DNA from: Pseudoalteromonas carrageenovora IAM 12662
Lineage (GTDB): Bacteria > Pseudomonadota > Gammaproteobacteria > Enterobacterales > Alteromonadaceae
Reading direction: 5' to 3'
Length of the DNA stretch: 64,000 bases
NCBI RefSeq assembly: GCF_900239935.1
Contig: NZ_LT965928.1
Span: forward strand, 1,239,407 to 1,303,406
The notes beneath the pieces are model-generated. The model was not told the origin of the DNA. It saw only the letters and a list, made by a program, of their open reading frames with translations, and ran no database searches. Positions 8,233 through 16,291 of this stretch are shown piece after piece (position 1 is the first letter of the stretch; each line of letters begins with the position of its first letter). Both the position numbers and the translations under genes were made by a program.

Positions 8233-10455
8233 ATGATGAATTTATCTCGAAGCAAAACATATTTTAAAACAGCCGGCGTAACTGCAGCCTTGTTATTATC
8301 TTTAAATGCACATGCTGTGCATCCTAATTTGGTAATCACTAACGACGATGTACAACACATGCGTCAAGCTATTAGCACTAACAGCGAGAGCCAATTTGCT
8401 ACAGCGTTTGAGTCATTAAAAGCGCAGGTAGATGAGCAAATAGCACAACCTATCACTGTACCAGTTCCAAAAGATGGTGGTGGTGGTTATACCCATGAAC
8501 GCCATAAAAAAAATTACCAACTGATGTACAACGCGGGCGTTATTTATCAGCTAAGTAAAGATGAAAAATACGCAAATTATGTTCGCGATATGCTACTTGC
8601 ATACGCACAGTTATACCCAACGCTTGATGTACATCCAAAGCGTAAAGTGAAATCGCAAAACCCAGGTAAACTTTTTTGGCAAAGCCTGAATGAAGCTATG
8701 TGGCTTGTATACACTATTCAAGCATATGACCTAGTACATGACACGCTAAGCGCTGCGAATATAAAAACTATCGAAGATGATTTATTGCGCCCGGTTTCAT
8801 TATTTATGTCTGAAGGGCAACCTTCTACGTTTAATAAAGTACACAACCATGGGACATGGGCTACAGCTGGTGTTGGTATGGCTGGTTATGTATTAGACGA
8901 GCCAGAGTGGGTAGAGAAATCATTATTTGATTTAAAAAAGTCGGGTAAGGGTGGTTTTGTTAAGCAGCTCGAAATGCTGTTTTCTCCCCAAGGCTATTAC
9001 AATGAAGGGCCTTACTATCAACGTTTTGCATTATTACCATTTGTAACGTTTGCTAAAGCGATTGAAAACAACGAACCTCAAAGAAAGATATTTGAATACC
9101 GCGATGGCATATTATTAAAAGCAATCGATACGACTATTCAGCTTAGTTATAACGGTTTGTTTTTTCCTATAAACGATGCCATAAAAAGTAAAGGTATTGA
9201 CACTATAGAGCTTGTGCAAGGGGTTACTGCGGCTTACGGTTTAACAAATGATGCGGGCTATTTAGATGTAGCTAAAAAGCAAAATCAAATTGTTTTAACG
9301 GGTGATGGCTTAAAAGTTGCTCAAGCTTTGGATAAAAGCCAAGAAAAGCCATACGTATTTAAATCCGTTGCTTTTGGTGATGGTAACGATGGTAAGCAAG
9401 GCGCTTTGGTTGTTATGCGCAGTGACGTAGGTGGCGATCAAGCATTGCTATTTAAACCTGCCGCACAAGGTTTAGGCCATGGTCATTTTGATAAGCTTAC
9501 ATGGCAGTTTTACGATCATGGTAATGAAATCGTATCTGATTACGGCGCTGCACGCTTTTTAAATGTAGAAGCTAAATATGGTGGTCGTTACTTACCTGAA
9601 AACGAGACTTATGCAAAGCATACAGTTGCACACAACACCGTTGTTGTTGATGAAACCACGCACTTTAATGCAAATGTTGAAGTGGGTAATAATAACCACC
9701 CAACGCTTAATTTTTTCGAAACCAATCAATACGGTACAGTATCAAGTGGGCAAATAAAAACAGCTTATAAAGGTGTTGAGTTAGAGCGTACTTTAGCGCT
9801 TGTTAACCTGCCAGAGCTTGACAGTACCATTGCTGTAGATATGTTTAATGTAACTGCAAATAAGGCACATCAGCTTGATTTACCGCTACATTATAAAGGT
9901 CAGTTAATTGATACAAGTTTTGAATTAACAGGTAACGCTAAGCAGTTATCAGCATTGGGTGATAAAAACGGATACCAGCATTTATGGCTTAAGGCACAGG
10001 CAAAACCTGAGCAAGGGCTAGCTAAGGTAACGTGGTTAAATGATAACGGACGTTTTTATACACAAACTAGTTTAGTTAAAGGAGATGAGTCGTTCCTATT
10101 TACTCAAATAGGCGCAAACGACCCGCACTTTAATTTACGTAACGAAAACGGTTTTATTCGCCGAGTAGATAGCGCTAAACAGCATAAGTTTATATCTATT
10201 TTAGAGCCGCATGGCGAGTACAACCCAAGTAAAGAATATACGCTAGAAGCAAATAGCAGAGTAACGGCACTTAACTACAGCGAACAAGATACGCTTACAC
10301 TTGTTAATGTTGATATTAAGGGCAAATCTTATTTAGTTGCGATCAATAAAGCTGCACAAGCAAACCCTAGCAAGCACACTTTCACATATCAAAATAAAGC
10401 ATTCACCTTAAATGGCCGTCTTGGCGTTTATGCGTTGAAGAATACTCAGGAGTAA
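8233..10455 (+). CDS. PL17 family oligoalginate lyase (exolytic)
   Basis: This 740-residue enzyme has a Sec signal peptide ending near NAHA, an alpha/alpha-toroid domain (about 60-360) and a heparinase II/III-like beta-sandwich (about 380-600). The active-site motif NHGTW is at 205-209 (Asn205, His206) and Tyr262 lies in EGPYYQR. The second domain provides His416/His418 (GLGHGHFD) and a tyrosine in KYGGRY, matching the PL17 enzyme Alg17C. Such enzymes release unsaturated monouronate (DEH) from oligoalginate made by endolyases such as the upstream PL6. Two ATG codons stand in tandem at the start (8233 and 8236), and the ribosome-binding site is the G-rich AGGCGGGG. Confidence 0.93.
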   Translation: MMNLSRSKTYFKTAGVTAALLLSLNAHAVHPNLVITNDDVQHMRQAISTNSESQFATAFESLKAQVDEQIAQPITVPVPKDGGGGYTHERHKKNYQLMYNAGVIYQLSKDEKYANYVRDMLLAYAQLYPTLDVHPKRKVKSQNPGKLFWQSLNEAMWLVYTIQAYDLVHDTLSAANIKTIEDDLLRPVSLFMSEGQPSTFNKVHNHGTWATAGVGMAGYVLDEPEWVEKSLFDLKKSGKGGFVKQLEMLFSPQGYYNEGPYYQRFALLPFVTFAKAIENNEPQRKIFEYRDGILLKAIDTTIQLSYNGLFFPINDAIKSKGIDTIELVQGVTAAYGLTNDAGYLDVAKKQNQIVLTGDGLKVAQALDKSQEKPYVFKSVAFGDGNDGKQGALVVMRSDVGGDQALLFKPAAQGLGHGHFDKLTWQFYDHGNEIVSDYGAARFLNVEAKYGGRYLPENETYAKHTVAHNTVVVDETTHFNANVEVGNNNHPTLNFFETNQYGTVSSGQIKTAYKGVELERTLALVNLPELDSTIAVDMFNVTANKAHQLDLPLHYKGQLIDTSFELTGNAKQLSALGDKNGYQHLWLKAQAKPEQGLAKVTWLNDNGRFYTQTSLVKGDESFLFTQIGANDPHFNLRNENGFIRRVDSAKQHKFISILEPHGEYNPSKEYTLEANSRVTALNYSEQDTLTLVNVDIKGKSYLVAINKAAQANPSKHTFTYQNKAFTLNGRLGVYALKNTQE

Positions 10456-10460
10456 ACAGG

Positions 10461-10805
10461 ATGCAAAAGCAAAGCGCACATTTTTCATTTGGTAACGAAA
10501 CCGAAATTGAAGACTTAGGAAACGGTTTAAAACGCCAAATGCTTGGATATAACGAAGAGCTGATGGCCGTTAAAATCTGGTTTGAAAAAGGAGCTATTGG
10601 TTATAACCATGCTCACAGACACTCTCAAGTAACTTATGTAGTTGAAGGTGAGTTTCACTTTAACATTGATGGCGTAACCAAAATTTTAAAACCAGGTGAT
10701 AGCTGCCTAATTCCACCATTTGCAGATCATGGTGCTACTTGCCCAACTGGCGGTATTTTAATTGATACCTTTAGCCCGGCGCGTGAAGACTTTCTTGAGG
10801 ATTAA
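10461..10805 (+). CDS. kdgF: KdgF-type cupin, uronate ketonisation
   Basis: This is a 114-residue single-domain cupin. The metal site reads His50, His52, Gln56 (Gln in place of the common cupin Glu) and His90, and the functional pair Asp102 and Phe104 in LIDTFSP matches known KdgF proteins. KdgF speeds conversion of the 4,5-unsaturated monouronates released by lyases into linear ketonised DEH. This removes a slow spontaneous step between the PL17 enzyme and DehR. There is no signal peptide, so it acts in the cytoplasm. It is packed in the operon, 5 bases after the PL17 stop codon and 3 bases before the transporter start. Confidence 0.95.
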   Translation: MQKQSAHFSFGNETEIEDLGNGLKRQMLGYNEELMAVKIWFEKGAIGYNHAHRHSQVTYVVEGEFHFNIDGVTKILKPGDSCLIPPFADHGATCPTGGILIDTFSPAREDFLED

Positions 10806-10808
10806 CCT

Positions 10809-12116
10809 ATGAAAATTCAAGGCTTACGCTGGTGGGTTATAGTGCTAATTGCACTTGCTACCATTATTAACTACATAGACCGCCAAGCACTTAGTGTTTT
10901 ATGGCCTGATATTGTGGAAGAAATGTTTCCAGATGAATCGGCATTAGAACGTAAACAAATCTATGCGAACATTTCTATTGTATTTGTATTTGCTTACGCA
11001 TTTGGTCAAGCCATTTTCGGTAAAATATTCGACTGGGTGGGTACGCGCTTAGGTTTTGTATTGTCAATTGGTGTGTGGTCGCTAGCAACTGTGGCTCATG
11101 CTTTTGCACAAGGTGTTTTAAGCTTAAGTATATTCCGCGCTATTTTAGGCGTAGCAGAGGCGGGTAACTGGCCCGGTGCTGCTAAAGGAAATGCAGAGTG
11201 GTTTCCTACTAAAGAACGTGCGCTTGCACAGGGGATTTTTAACTCTGGTGCAGCCATAGGTGGCATTATTGCTATTCCTTTAATTGCCTATTTAACCGTG
11301 TATTTTAGCTGGCAGATGGTGTTTGTATTTGTGGGTGCTTTGGGCTTTTTATGGCTAGTACCGTGGATCATCCTAGTTAAAGCGCCACCAGGTGCTCACC
11401 CGTGGATCACCGAACAAGAGCGTGAATATATTTTAACAGGTCAAAGACGTGTTGATGATAATGGCGATGTCACTGGCGAAGATGAAGAAGAATACAATCC
11501 TTCGACTAAAGAGCTACTATCGCGTAAACAAAGCTGGGGTGTAATTATTGCCTCTGCAGCGATTGATCCTATTTGGTGGCTATTTGTATTTTGGATACCA
11601 ATTTACTTAAACGAAGTATATGCAATGGATGTTAAATCTATTGGTATATACGGTTGGGTACCTTATGTTGGCGCAATGTTTGGCGCGTGGTTTGGTGGTT
11701 TATTAGCGCAAAACCGCTTAAAAGCCGGTTGGAATACAGATAAAACACGTAAGCTTACGATTACCCTAGGTTGTTTAATTATGTTGCCATCGTTATTAGC
11801 AATGGCAAACCCAGGCGGTCCAACAACGGCTGTTCTTATTATGGCTTTTATCTTATTTGGCTTTCAAACAGCTATTGGTAACGTACAAACTCTTCCAAGC
11901 GATTTACTTGGCAAAAAAGCAGTGGGTACATTGTCTGGTTTCTCTGGCATGGCAGCTAAATTGGGTGCGGTAGGCCTTACTTCACTGGTACCAATTTTAA
12001 CAGCTGACGGCAATTACGCTCCTGCGTTTATTATTGGTGCTTCTCTTGCCATTATAGCTATGGCAGCAGTATGGTTACTGATCCCAAAAATAGAACCTCT
12101 TAAAAAGCCTGAATAA
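10809..12116 (+). CDS. MFS uronate (DEH) transporter, ExuT-like
   Basis: This 435-residue inner-membrane protein has about 12 hydrophobic segments and the signatures of the anion:cation symporter branch of the major facilitator superfamily. These include NYIDRQALS near the start, RAILGVAEAGNWPGAAKG around residues 100-117, and AEWFPTKERALAQGIFNSG. ExuT-type members carry hexuronates. The position between kdgF and kdgK suggests the substrate is DEH or a related monouronate released in the periplasm by the PL6/PL17 enzymes. The loop around residues 200-235 is acidic. The gene ends 72 bases before the kdgK start, in a gap holding a strong hairpin. Confidence 0.9.
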   Translation: MKIQGLRWWVIVLIALATIINYIDRQALSVLWPDIVEEMFPDESALERKQIYANISIVFVFAYAFGQAIFGKIFDWVGTRLGFVLSIGVWSLATVAHAFAQGVLSLSIFRAILGVAEAGNWPGAAKGNAEWFPTKERALAQGIFNSGAAIGGIIAIPLIAYLTVYFSWQMVFVFVGALGFLWLVPWIILVKAPPGAHPWITEQEREYILTGQRRVDDNGDVTGEDEEEYNPSTKELLSRKQSWGVIIASAAIDPIWWLFVFWIPIYLNEVYAMDVKSIGIYGWVPYVGAMFGAWFGGLLAQNRLKAGWNTDKTRKLTITLGCLIMLPSLLAMANPGGPTTAVLIMAFILFGFQTAIGNVQTLPSDLLGKKAVGTLSGFSGMAAKLGAVGLTSLVPILTADGNYAPAFIIGASLAIIAMAAVWLLIPKIEPLKKPE

Positions 12117-12125
12117 TCTGAAAGT

Positions 12126-12165
12126 AACTGCTATGCCAACACGACTGTGTCTGCGCATAGCAGTT
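12126..12165 (+). promoter_or_regulatory. intercistronic hairpin before kdgK
   Basis: The arms AACTGCTATGC (12126-12136) and GCATAGCAGTT (12155-12165) are perfectly complementary over 11 bases, with an 18-base loop. There is no T tract. It lies just upstream of the kdgK ribosome-binding site (AAAGGAT) and includes an in-frame GTG at 12147 that is therefore unlikely to be the kdgK start. An mRNA processing or stability role is the simplest reading. Confidence 0.55.
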
Positions 12166-12188
12166 TATTACAAAGGATAATTTCCCAA

Positions 12189-13121
12189 ATGAAAAATATT
12201 TACTTTATGGGTGAGTGTATGGTTGAGCTCAGAGCAATGAGCGCAGCAACGTTACACCAATCATTTGCAGGCGATGTTTATAATTCTGCCGTGTATTTAA
12301 AGCGTAGTTTTCCTCAAGTAGCGACCTCAGTAGTTACTGCTTTAGGGCAAGATAACTTAAGTAAAAAAATGTTAGAGCGCTTTGAAAGTGAACAGCTAGA
12401 TACTCAGTTTGTATTTGCTCACGATAGCAAAGTACCTGGTATGTACTACATAGAAACAGATGCTTTTGGAGAGCGTAGCTTTACTTATTGGCGCAGCGAC
12501 TCAGCAGCTAAAAAAGTAGTTAGTTTTTTAAATACAGACGTTGTGAAACAGCTTTCACAAGGTGATATGTTTTTCTTTTCAGGCATTTCACTTGCTGTAA
12601 TTGACGAAAACGCACGTGAAGATTTTTGGCGTGTAGTAAAACAACTTAAAAGTGCTGGCGTAAAAATAGTATTCGATCCTAATTACCGTGCTCGTTTGTG
12701 GAATAGTGTTGATGAGACTAAAACGCAGTACGACCTTGCATTTGGTCTTGCTGATGTAACACTGCCTGGCGTTGAAGATTTAACAACCCTTTACGATGTT
12801 CATAGTGTTGAAGACGTAATTGAATATTTAAAAATATATAACATAGACGAAATTATCGTTAAAAATGGCCCAGAGTCGGTTATTACTCAATTAGACAACA
12901 CACTTCAAAGTCACACAATAATACCAGTTACTAATGTTGTTGATACAACATCAGCAGGGGATGCATTTAACGGCGTTTACTTAGGCGCACGTTTATCTGG
13001 CAAATCTATCGCTGATGCAGTTCAACTTGGTGCTAAAGCAGCCGGTGCTGTTATTCAACAACCTGGCGCAATTGCACCAAAAGATGTTTTTCAGCTTGCT
13101 ATGGCTAAAGCTGGCATTTAA
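12189..13121 (+). CDS. kdgK: 2-keto-3-deoxygluconate kinase
   Basis: This 310-residue PfkB-family sugar kinase phosphorylates KDG to KDPG. The N terminus MKNIYFMGECMVELR and the C-terminal PfkB signature DTTSAGDAFNG, which carries the catalytic aspartate, are typical of KdgK. The second PfkB position is Ser where many relatives have Gly or Ala. I chose the ATG at 12189, behind AAAGGAT, and not the in-frame GTG at 12147, because that codon lies in the loop of a hairpin with no ribosome-binding site. The gene sits between the uronate transporter and the KDPG aldolase, matching its pathway position. Confidence 0.93.
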   Translation: MKNIYFMGECMVELRAMSAATLHQSFAGDVYNSAVYLKRSFPQVATSVVTALGQDNLSKKMLERFESEQLDTQFVFAHDSKVPGMYYIETDAFGERSFTYWRSDSAAKKVVSFLNTDVVKQLSQGDMFFFSGISLAVIDENAREDFWRVVKQLKSAGVKIVFDPNYRARLWNSVDETKTQYDLAFGLADVTLPGVEDLTTLYDVHSVEDVIEYLKIYNIDEIIVKNGPESVITQLDNTLQSHTIIPVTNVVDTTSAGDAFNGVYLGARLSGKSIADAVQLGAKAAGAVIQQPGAIAPKDVFQLAMAKAGI

Positions 13122-13177
13122 TAAATTTATAGGCCGCCATACCTCGGCCGCACTACTTAAAATAAAGGAACAACGTT

Positions 13178-13795
13178 ATGACTCGCTTTTCTGAACTTAT
13201 GTCAGGGCAAACACTGCTACCTATAATTCAAGCTGATACCCCAGAGCAAGGTGTACAAATTGCTAAAGCTATGGCTAATGCAGGTCTTACCCTGGTTGAG
13301 GTTGTGCTAAGAACAGAAGCATCTTTAGATGCGTTAAAAGCTATAAAAGAGCAAGTACCTGAGCTTAAAGTTGGTGCAGGAACAGTTATAAACGAAACTA
13401 TTTTACAGCAAGCAATAGATGCAGGTTCTGATTTTATTGTAACTCCAGCTGTATCTCCTAAACTATTAAGTGCACTTACAAAGTGTAACGTGCCTGTTTT
13501 ACCAGGTGTATCAAACACAGGTGATATTTTAATGGCTCTTGAATATGGGTTTAAAGAGCAAAAGTTATTCCCGGCATCGCTAGCTGGTGGTGCGTCGTTT
13601 GTTTCTGCTGTATCAAGTGTTTTTAGAGAAGTTAGTTTTTGCCCAACTGGTGGCGTAAGCGAGCAAAACAAAATGGACTACCTATCTTTAAACAACGTGT
13701 TTGCAGTAGGTGGGACATGGGTCGCTAAAAAAGAATGGGTTAAAGAGCAAAACTGGCAAGCAATTACTGACTCGTGTATAGAAGCTATAAAGTAA
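13178..13795 (+). CDS. eda: KDPG/KHG aldolase
   Basis: This 205-residue class I aldolase splits 2-keto-3-deoxy-6-phosphogluconate into pyruvate and glyceraldehyde-3-phosphate. The Schiff-base lysine is Lys129 (KLFPASLAGG), with Glu41 and Arg45 (VEVVLRTE) and Thr69 (GAGTV). All four are shifted by exactly four positions from the E. coli enzyme. The start follows AAAGGAACAACG. The 56-bp gap after kdgK has only a short GC stem (GGCCG/CGGCC near 13134-13151). The next gene begins 13 bases downstream, so the operon continues without a break. Confidence 0.95.
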   Translation: MTRFSELMSGQTLLPIIQADTPEQGVQIAKAMANAGLTLVEVVLRTEASLDALKAIKEQVPELKVGAGTVINETILQQAIDAGSDFIVTPAVSPKLLSALTKCNVPVLPGVSNTGDILMALEYGFKEQKLFPASLAGGASFVSAVSSVFREVSFCPTGGVSEQNKMDYLSLNNVFAVGGTWVAKKEWVKEQNWQAITDSCIEAIK

Positions 13796-13808
13796 GAAGG
13801 AACCTACA

Positions 13809-14888
13809 ATGGAACATTTAGCCCCGGCAATACTGCCAGGCGTAATAGTTGGTGACGAAGTAAGTGCGGTATACGAACATGCTCGTGCTAACCAATATGC
13901 TTTACCTGCAGTTAATGTTGTAAGTACAACCTCAATTAACGCAACCTTAGAAGCAGCCAAAAAAATGAGTTCGCCAGTCATCATTCAGTTATCTAATGGT
14001 GGCGCACAATTTTTTTGTGGTAAAGGCTTAGTGTTGCCAGATCAGCAAGGCGCTGTACTTGGCGCAGTTAGCGCAGCAAGGTATGTGCACGCAGTTGCTG
14101 CACATTACGAAGTACCCGTTATGCTGCATACCGATCATGCTGCTAAAAAGCTATTACCTTGGATAGATGGTTTACTCGATGAGGGCGAAAGGCATTTTGC
14201 TTTAACCGGTAAGCCGCTATTTAGTTCGCATATGATTGACCTTTCAGAAGAGCCTCTTGAGGAAAATATAGAAATATGTGAGCGCTACCTTACACGTATG
14301 GCTAAAATTGGAATGACGCTTGAGATAGAGTTAGGGTGTACTGGCGGTGAAGAAGATGGTGTTGATAACTCCCACCTAGATAGCTCGGCCTTATATACGC
14401 AACCCGAAGATATTGCTTTCGCTTATGAGCGATTAAGTAAAATTAGCCCTAACTTTATTATTGCCGCATCGTTTGGCAATGTTCATGGTGTGTATAAGCC
14501 TGGCAATGTTGTACTAACGCCAAGTATTTTAAAAGATTCTCAAGCTTACGTATCAGATAAGTTCAACTTGCCTAATAATTCAATTAACTTTGTGTTTCAT
14601 GGTGGTAGTGGCTCTGAATACAGTAAAATTGCAGAATCATTAACTTATGGCGTAGTAAAAATGAATATCGACACTGATACACAGTGGGCGTGTTGGAATG
14701 GTATTTTAGATTACTACAAAAATAAGCAAGCTTATCTACATGGACAGATTGGTAATCCTGATGGCGATGATAAGCCAAACAAAAAATACTATGATCCACG
14801 TGTATGGCTTCGTCATTCTGAGCAAAGTATGGTCACAAGACTCGAACAATGCTTTACCGATCTTAATTGTGTAAATAGGTACAATTAA
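13809..14888 (+). CDS. fbaA: class II fructose-bisphosphate aldolase
   Basis: This 359-residue class IIA aldolase is a zinc enzyme that interconverts fructose-1,6-bisphosphate with the two triose phosphates. The motif HTDH at residues 107-110 gives Asp109 (catalytic) and His110 (zinc), the same numbering as E. coli FbaA. The motifs IELGCTGGEEDGVDN and FVFHGGSGS are also diagnostic. In an alginate operon its useful direction is gluconeogenic, joining the glyceraldehyde-3-phosphate made by Eda with DHAP. Its stop codon overlaps the fbp start (TAATG), which couples translation of the two. Confidence 0.95.
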   Translation: MEHLAPAILPGVIVGDEVSAVYEHARANQYALPAVNVVSTTSINATLEAAKKMSSPVIIQLSNGGAQFFCGKGLVLPDQQGAVLGAVSAARYVHAVAAHYEVPVMLHTDHAAKKLLPWIDGLLDEGERHFALTGKPLFSSHMIDLSEEPLEENIEICERYLTRMAKIGMTLEIELGCTGGEEDGVDNSHLDSSALYTQPEDIAFAYERLSKISPNFIIAASFGNVHGVYKPGNVVLTPSILKDSQAYVSDKFNLPNNSINFVFHGGSGSEYSKIAESLTYGVVKMNIDTDTQWACWNGILDYYKNKQAYLHGQIGNPDGDDKPNKKYYDPRVWLRHSEQSMVTRLEQCFTDLNCVNRYN

Positions 14889-15850
14889 TGAAAAGATTAA
14901 ATACAGTTCTTAAAGAAGACGGTGTAGAAACCGACCTTATTTTACTTATACGTACTATTTTAGCGACATCAAAAGAAATTGCTTTCAGAGTAAGCCAAGG
15001 CGAACTTGCTGGCGTTTTAGGTTCAACGTTAAACGAAAATGTTCAGGGTGAAGTACAAAAAAAATTAGATGTGATTGCTAATCAACTTCTAAAAGATATA
15101 TTAATAGACGATACGTTAGTAAAGTCAGTAGCGTCGGAAGAAGAAGATCACGCAGTAGGTGCTCACCCAGATGGAAAATTTATAGTTGCTTTTGATCCGC
15201 TCGATGGTTCATCAAATATTGATGTGAATGGTCAAATTGGCACCATATTTACAATTTATCCAGCGCGAGATGATGTTGCTTATGACAGTGACGAGCAATT
15301 TAAGCAACCAGGTACTAATCAGGTTTGCGCAGGTTATGTTTTATATGGCCCGTCTTCATTACTTGTAATGAGTACTGGCGGCCCAACACGATGCTATACG
15401 TTAGATTGTACTCATGGCGGATATCTACTAACTAATAAACAGCTAAATGTACCAAAACAAAGCCGAGAATTTGCGGTTAACATGGCAAATTACCGCTACT
15501 GGGATGAGCCAACACAAGTATATTTTGATAAATTGCTTTATACCTGCGAGAGCTTTGAAAAAAGCTCAATGCGCTGGAATGCAGCAATGGTTGGTGATGT
15601 TCATCGAATATTATGTCGCGGAGGTTTATTTTTATATCCTCAAGATAAGCGCACCGGCAATGAAAACGGCAAAATTAGATTACTCTACGAGGCCAATCCA
15701 CTTGCATTATTAATGGAAAATGCCGGCGGCAGTGCCACCTCAAGAGGCAAGCGAATTTTAGATATTGCACCAAGCAGCTTACATCAACGAGTTCCAGTTG
15801 CTATGGGCTCTGATGAGCCCGTTGAGTTTTATAACAGTACACTAGCTTAA
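14888..15850 (+). CDS. fbp: class 1 fructose-1,6-bisphosphatase
   Basis: This 320-residue class 1 FBPase hydrolyses fructose-1,6-bisphosphate to fructose-6-phosphate, the committed gluconeogenic step. The metal-binding signature DPLDGSSN is at 103-110, preceded by the acidic SEEEDH. The phosphate/sugar region KSSMRWNAAMVGDVHRIL is present too. The start overlaps the fbaA stop by one base. A strong terminator follows, marking the end of the alginate operon. An FBPase in a sugar-acid catabolic operon makes sense because alginate carbon enters only as trioses. Whether the chromosome has another fbp copy cannot be seen here. Confidence 0.95.
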   Translation: MKRLNTVLKEDGVETDLILLIRTILATSKEIAFRVSQGELAGVLGSTLNENVQGEVQKKLDVIANQLLKDILIDDTLVKSVASEEEDHAVGAHPDGKFIVAFDPLDGSSNIDVNGQIGTIFTIYPARDDVAYDSDEQFKQPGTNQVCAGYVLYGPSSLLVMSTGGPTRCYTLDCTHGGYLLTNKQLNVPKQSREFAVNMANYRYWDEPTQVYFDKLLYTCESFEKSSMRWNAAMVGDVHRILCRGGLFLYPQDKRTGNENGKIRLLYEANPLALLMENAGGSATSRGKRILDIAPSSLHQRVPVAMGSDEPVEFYNSTLA

Positions 15851-15868
15851 AGCGACACTTTCTTCCGT

Positions 15869-15908
15869 TAAAGTAGGACAGTTATTTTCTTCCTACTTTA
15901 ACTTTTTA
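15869..15908 (+). terminator. terminator of the alginate operon
   Basis: The ten-base perfect stem TAAAGTAGGA / TCCTACTTTA (15869-15878 with 15891-15900) has a 12-base loop and is followed by ACTTTTTAC. It lies 18 bases after the fbp stop codon. Confidence 0.8.
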
Positions 15909-16090
15909 CAAACCCCAGTAAGCTCAGTAATTTTTAAACACCTTCCTCAAATACAGTCAGTAAACACCACCACAACTATAAATTCTCTTTATGCAATTCA
16001 GCGCTTATTTTTACGTTAAATACGTAAGTGAGCACATTGAATTATAAATATTTAAAAAGATGGAAATTTGACCACTAAATAAAAATTACA

Positions 16091-16240
16091 CTGGTTAATT
16101 AAATGTCCTCTTGTTGTAAATTAATTGGTCAACTTGCTGGTAAAAATTATTTTGTTATGGTTATATTACCAAGTTGGTTAACAATTTGTTTTAAAGTAGA
16201 AACTAGTTGGTAACAACTTTCGGGTTATTTGGTAACACAC
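16091..16240 (+). promoter_or_regulatory. TTGGTNNACCAA-type site cluster upstream of the PL6-like lipoprotein
   Basis: The 440-bp gap after fbp has no gene. Past the terminator it carries a cluster of the same motif as the region before dehR: CTGGTTAATTAA (16091-16102), TTGGTCAACTTG (16125-16136), TTGGTTAACAAT (16174-16185), TTGGTAACAACT (16207-16218) and TTGGTAACACAC (16229-16240). The last copies are within 60 bases of the start codon. I infer control by the same GntR/FadR-type regulator. No confident -35/-10 pair was assigned. Confidence 0.6.
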
Positions 16241-16291
16241 ACAATAATTAGCCAAATATTTGAACCATAAATTTGCTTAAAGAGAACCACC

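Noticed and set aside
12147-12188. GTG start for kdgK giving 14 extra residues
   Set aside because: The codon lies in the loop of a perfect hairpin without a ribosome-binding site, while ATG 12189 has AAAGGAT and matches KdgK N termini.
13228-13671. A 147-codon minus-strand frame opposite eda
   Set aside because: It lies wholly within eda, whose catalytic residues are all conserved, and its product has no recognisable features.
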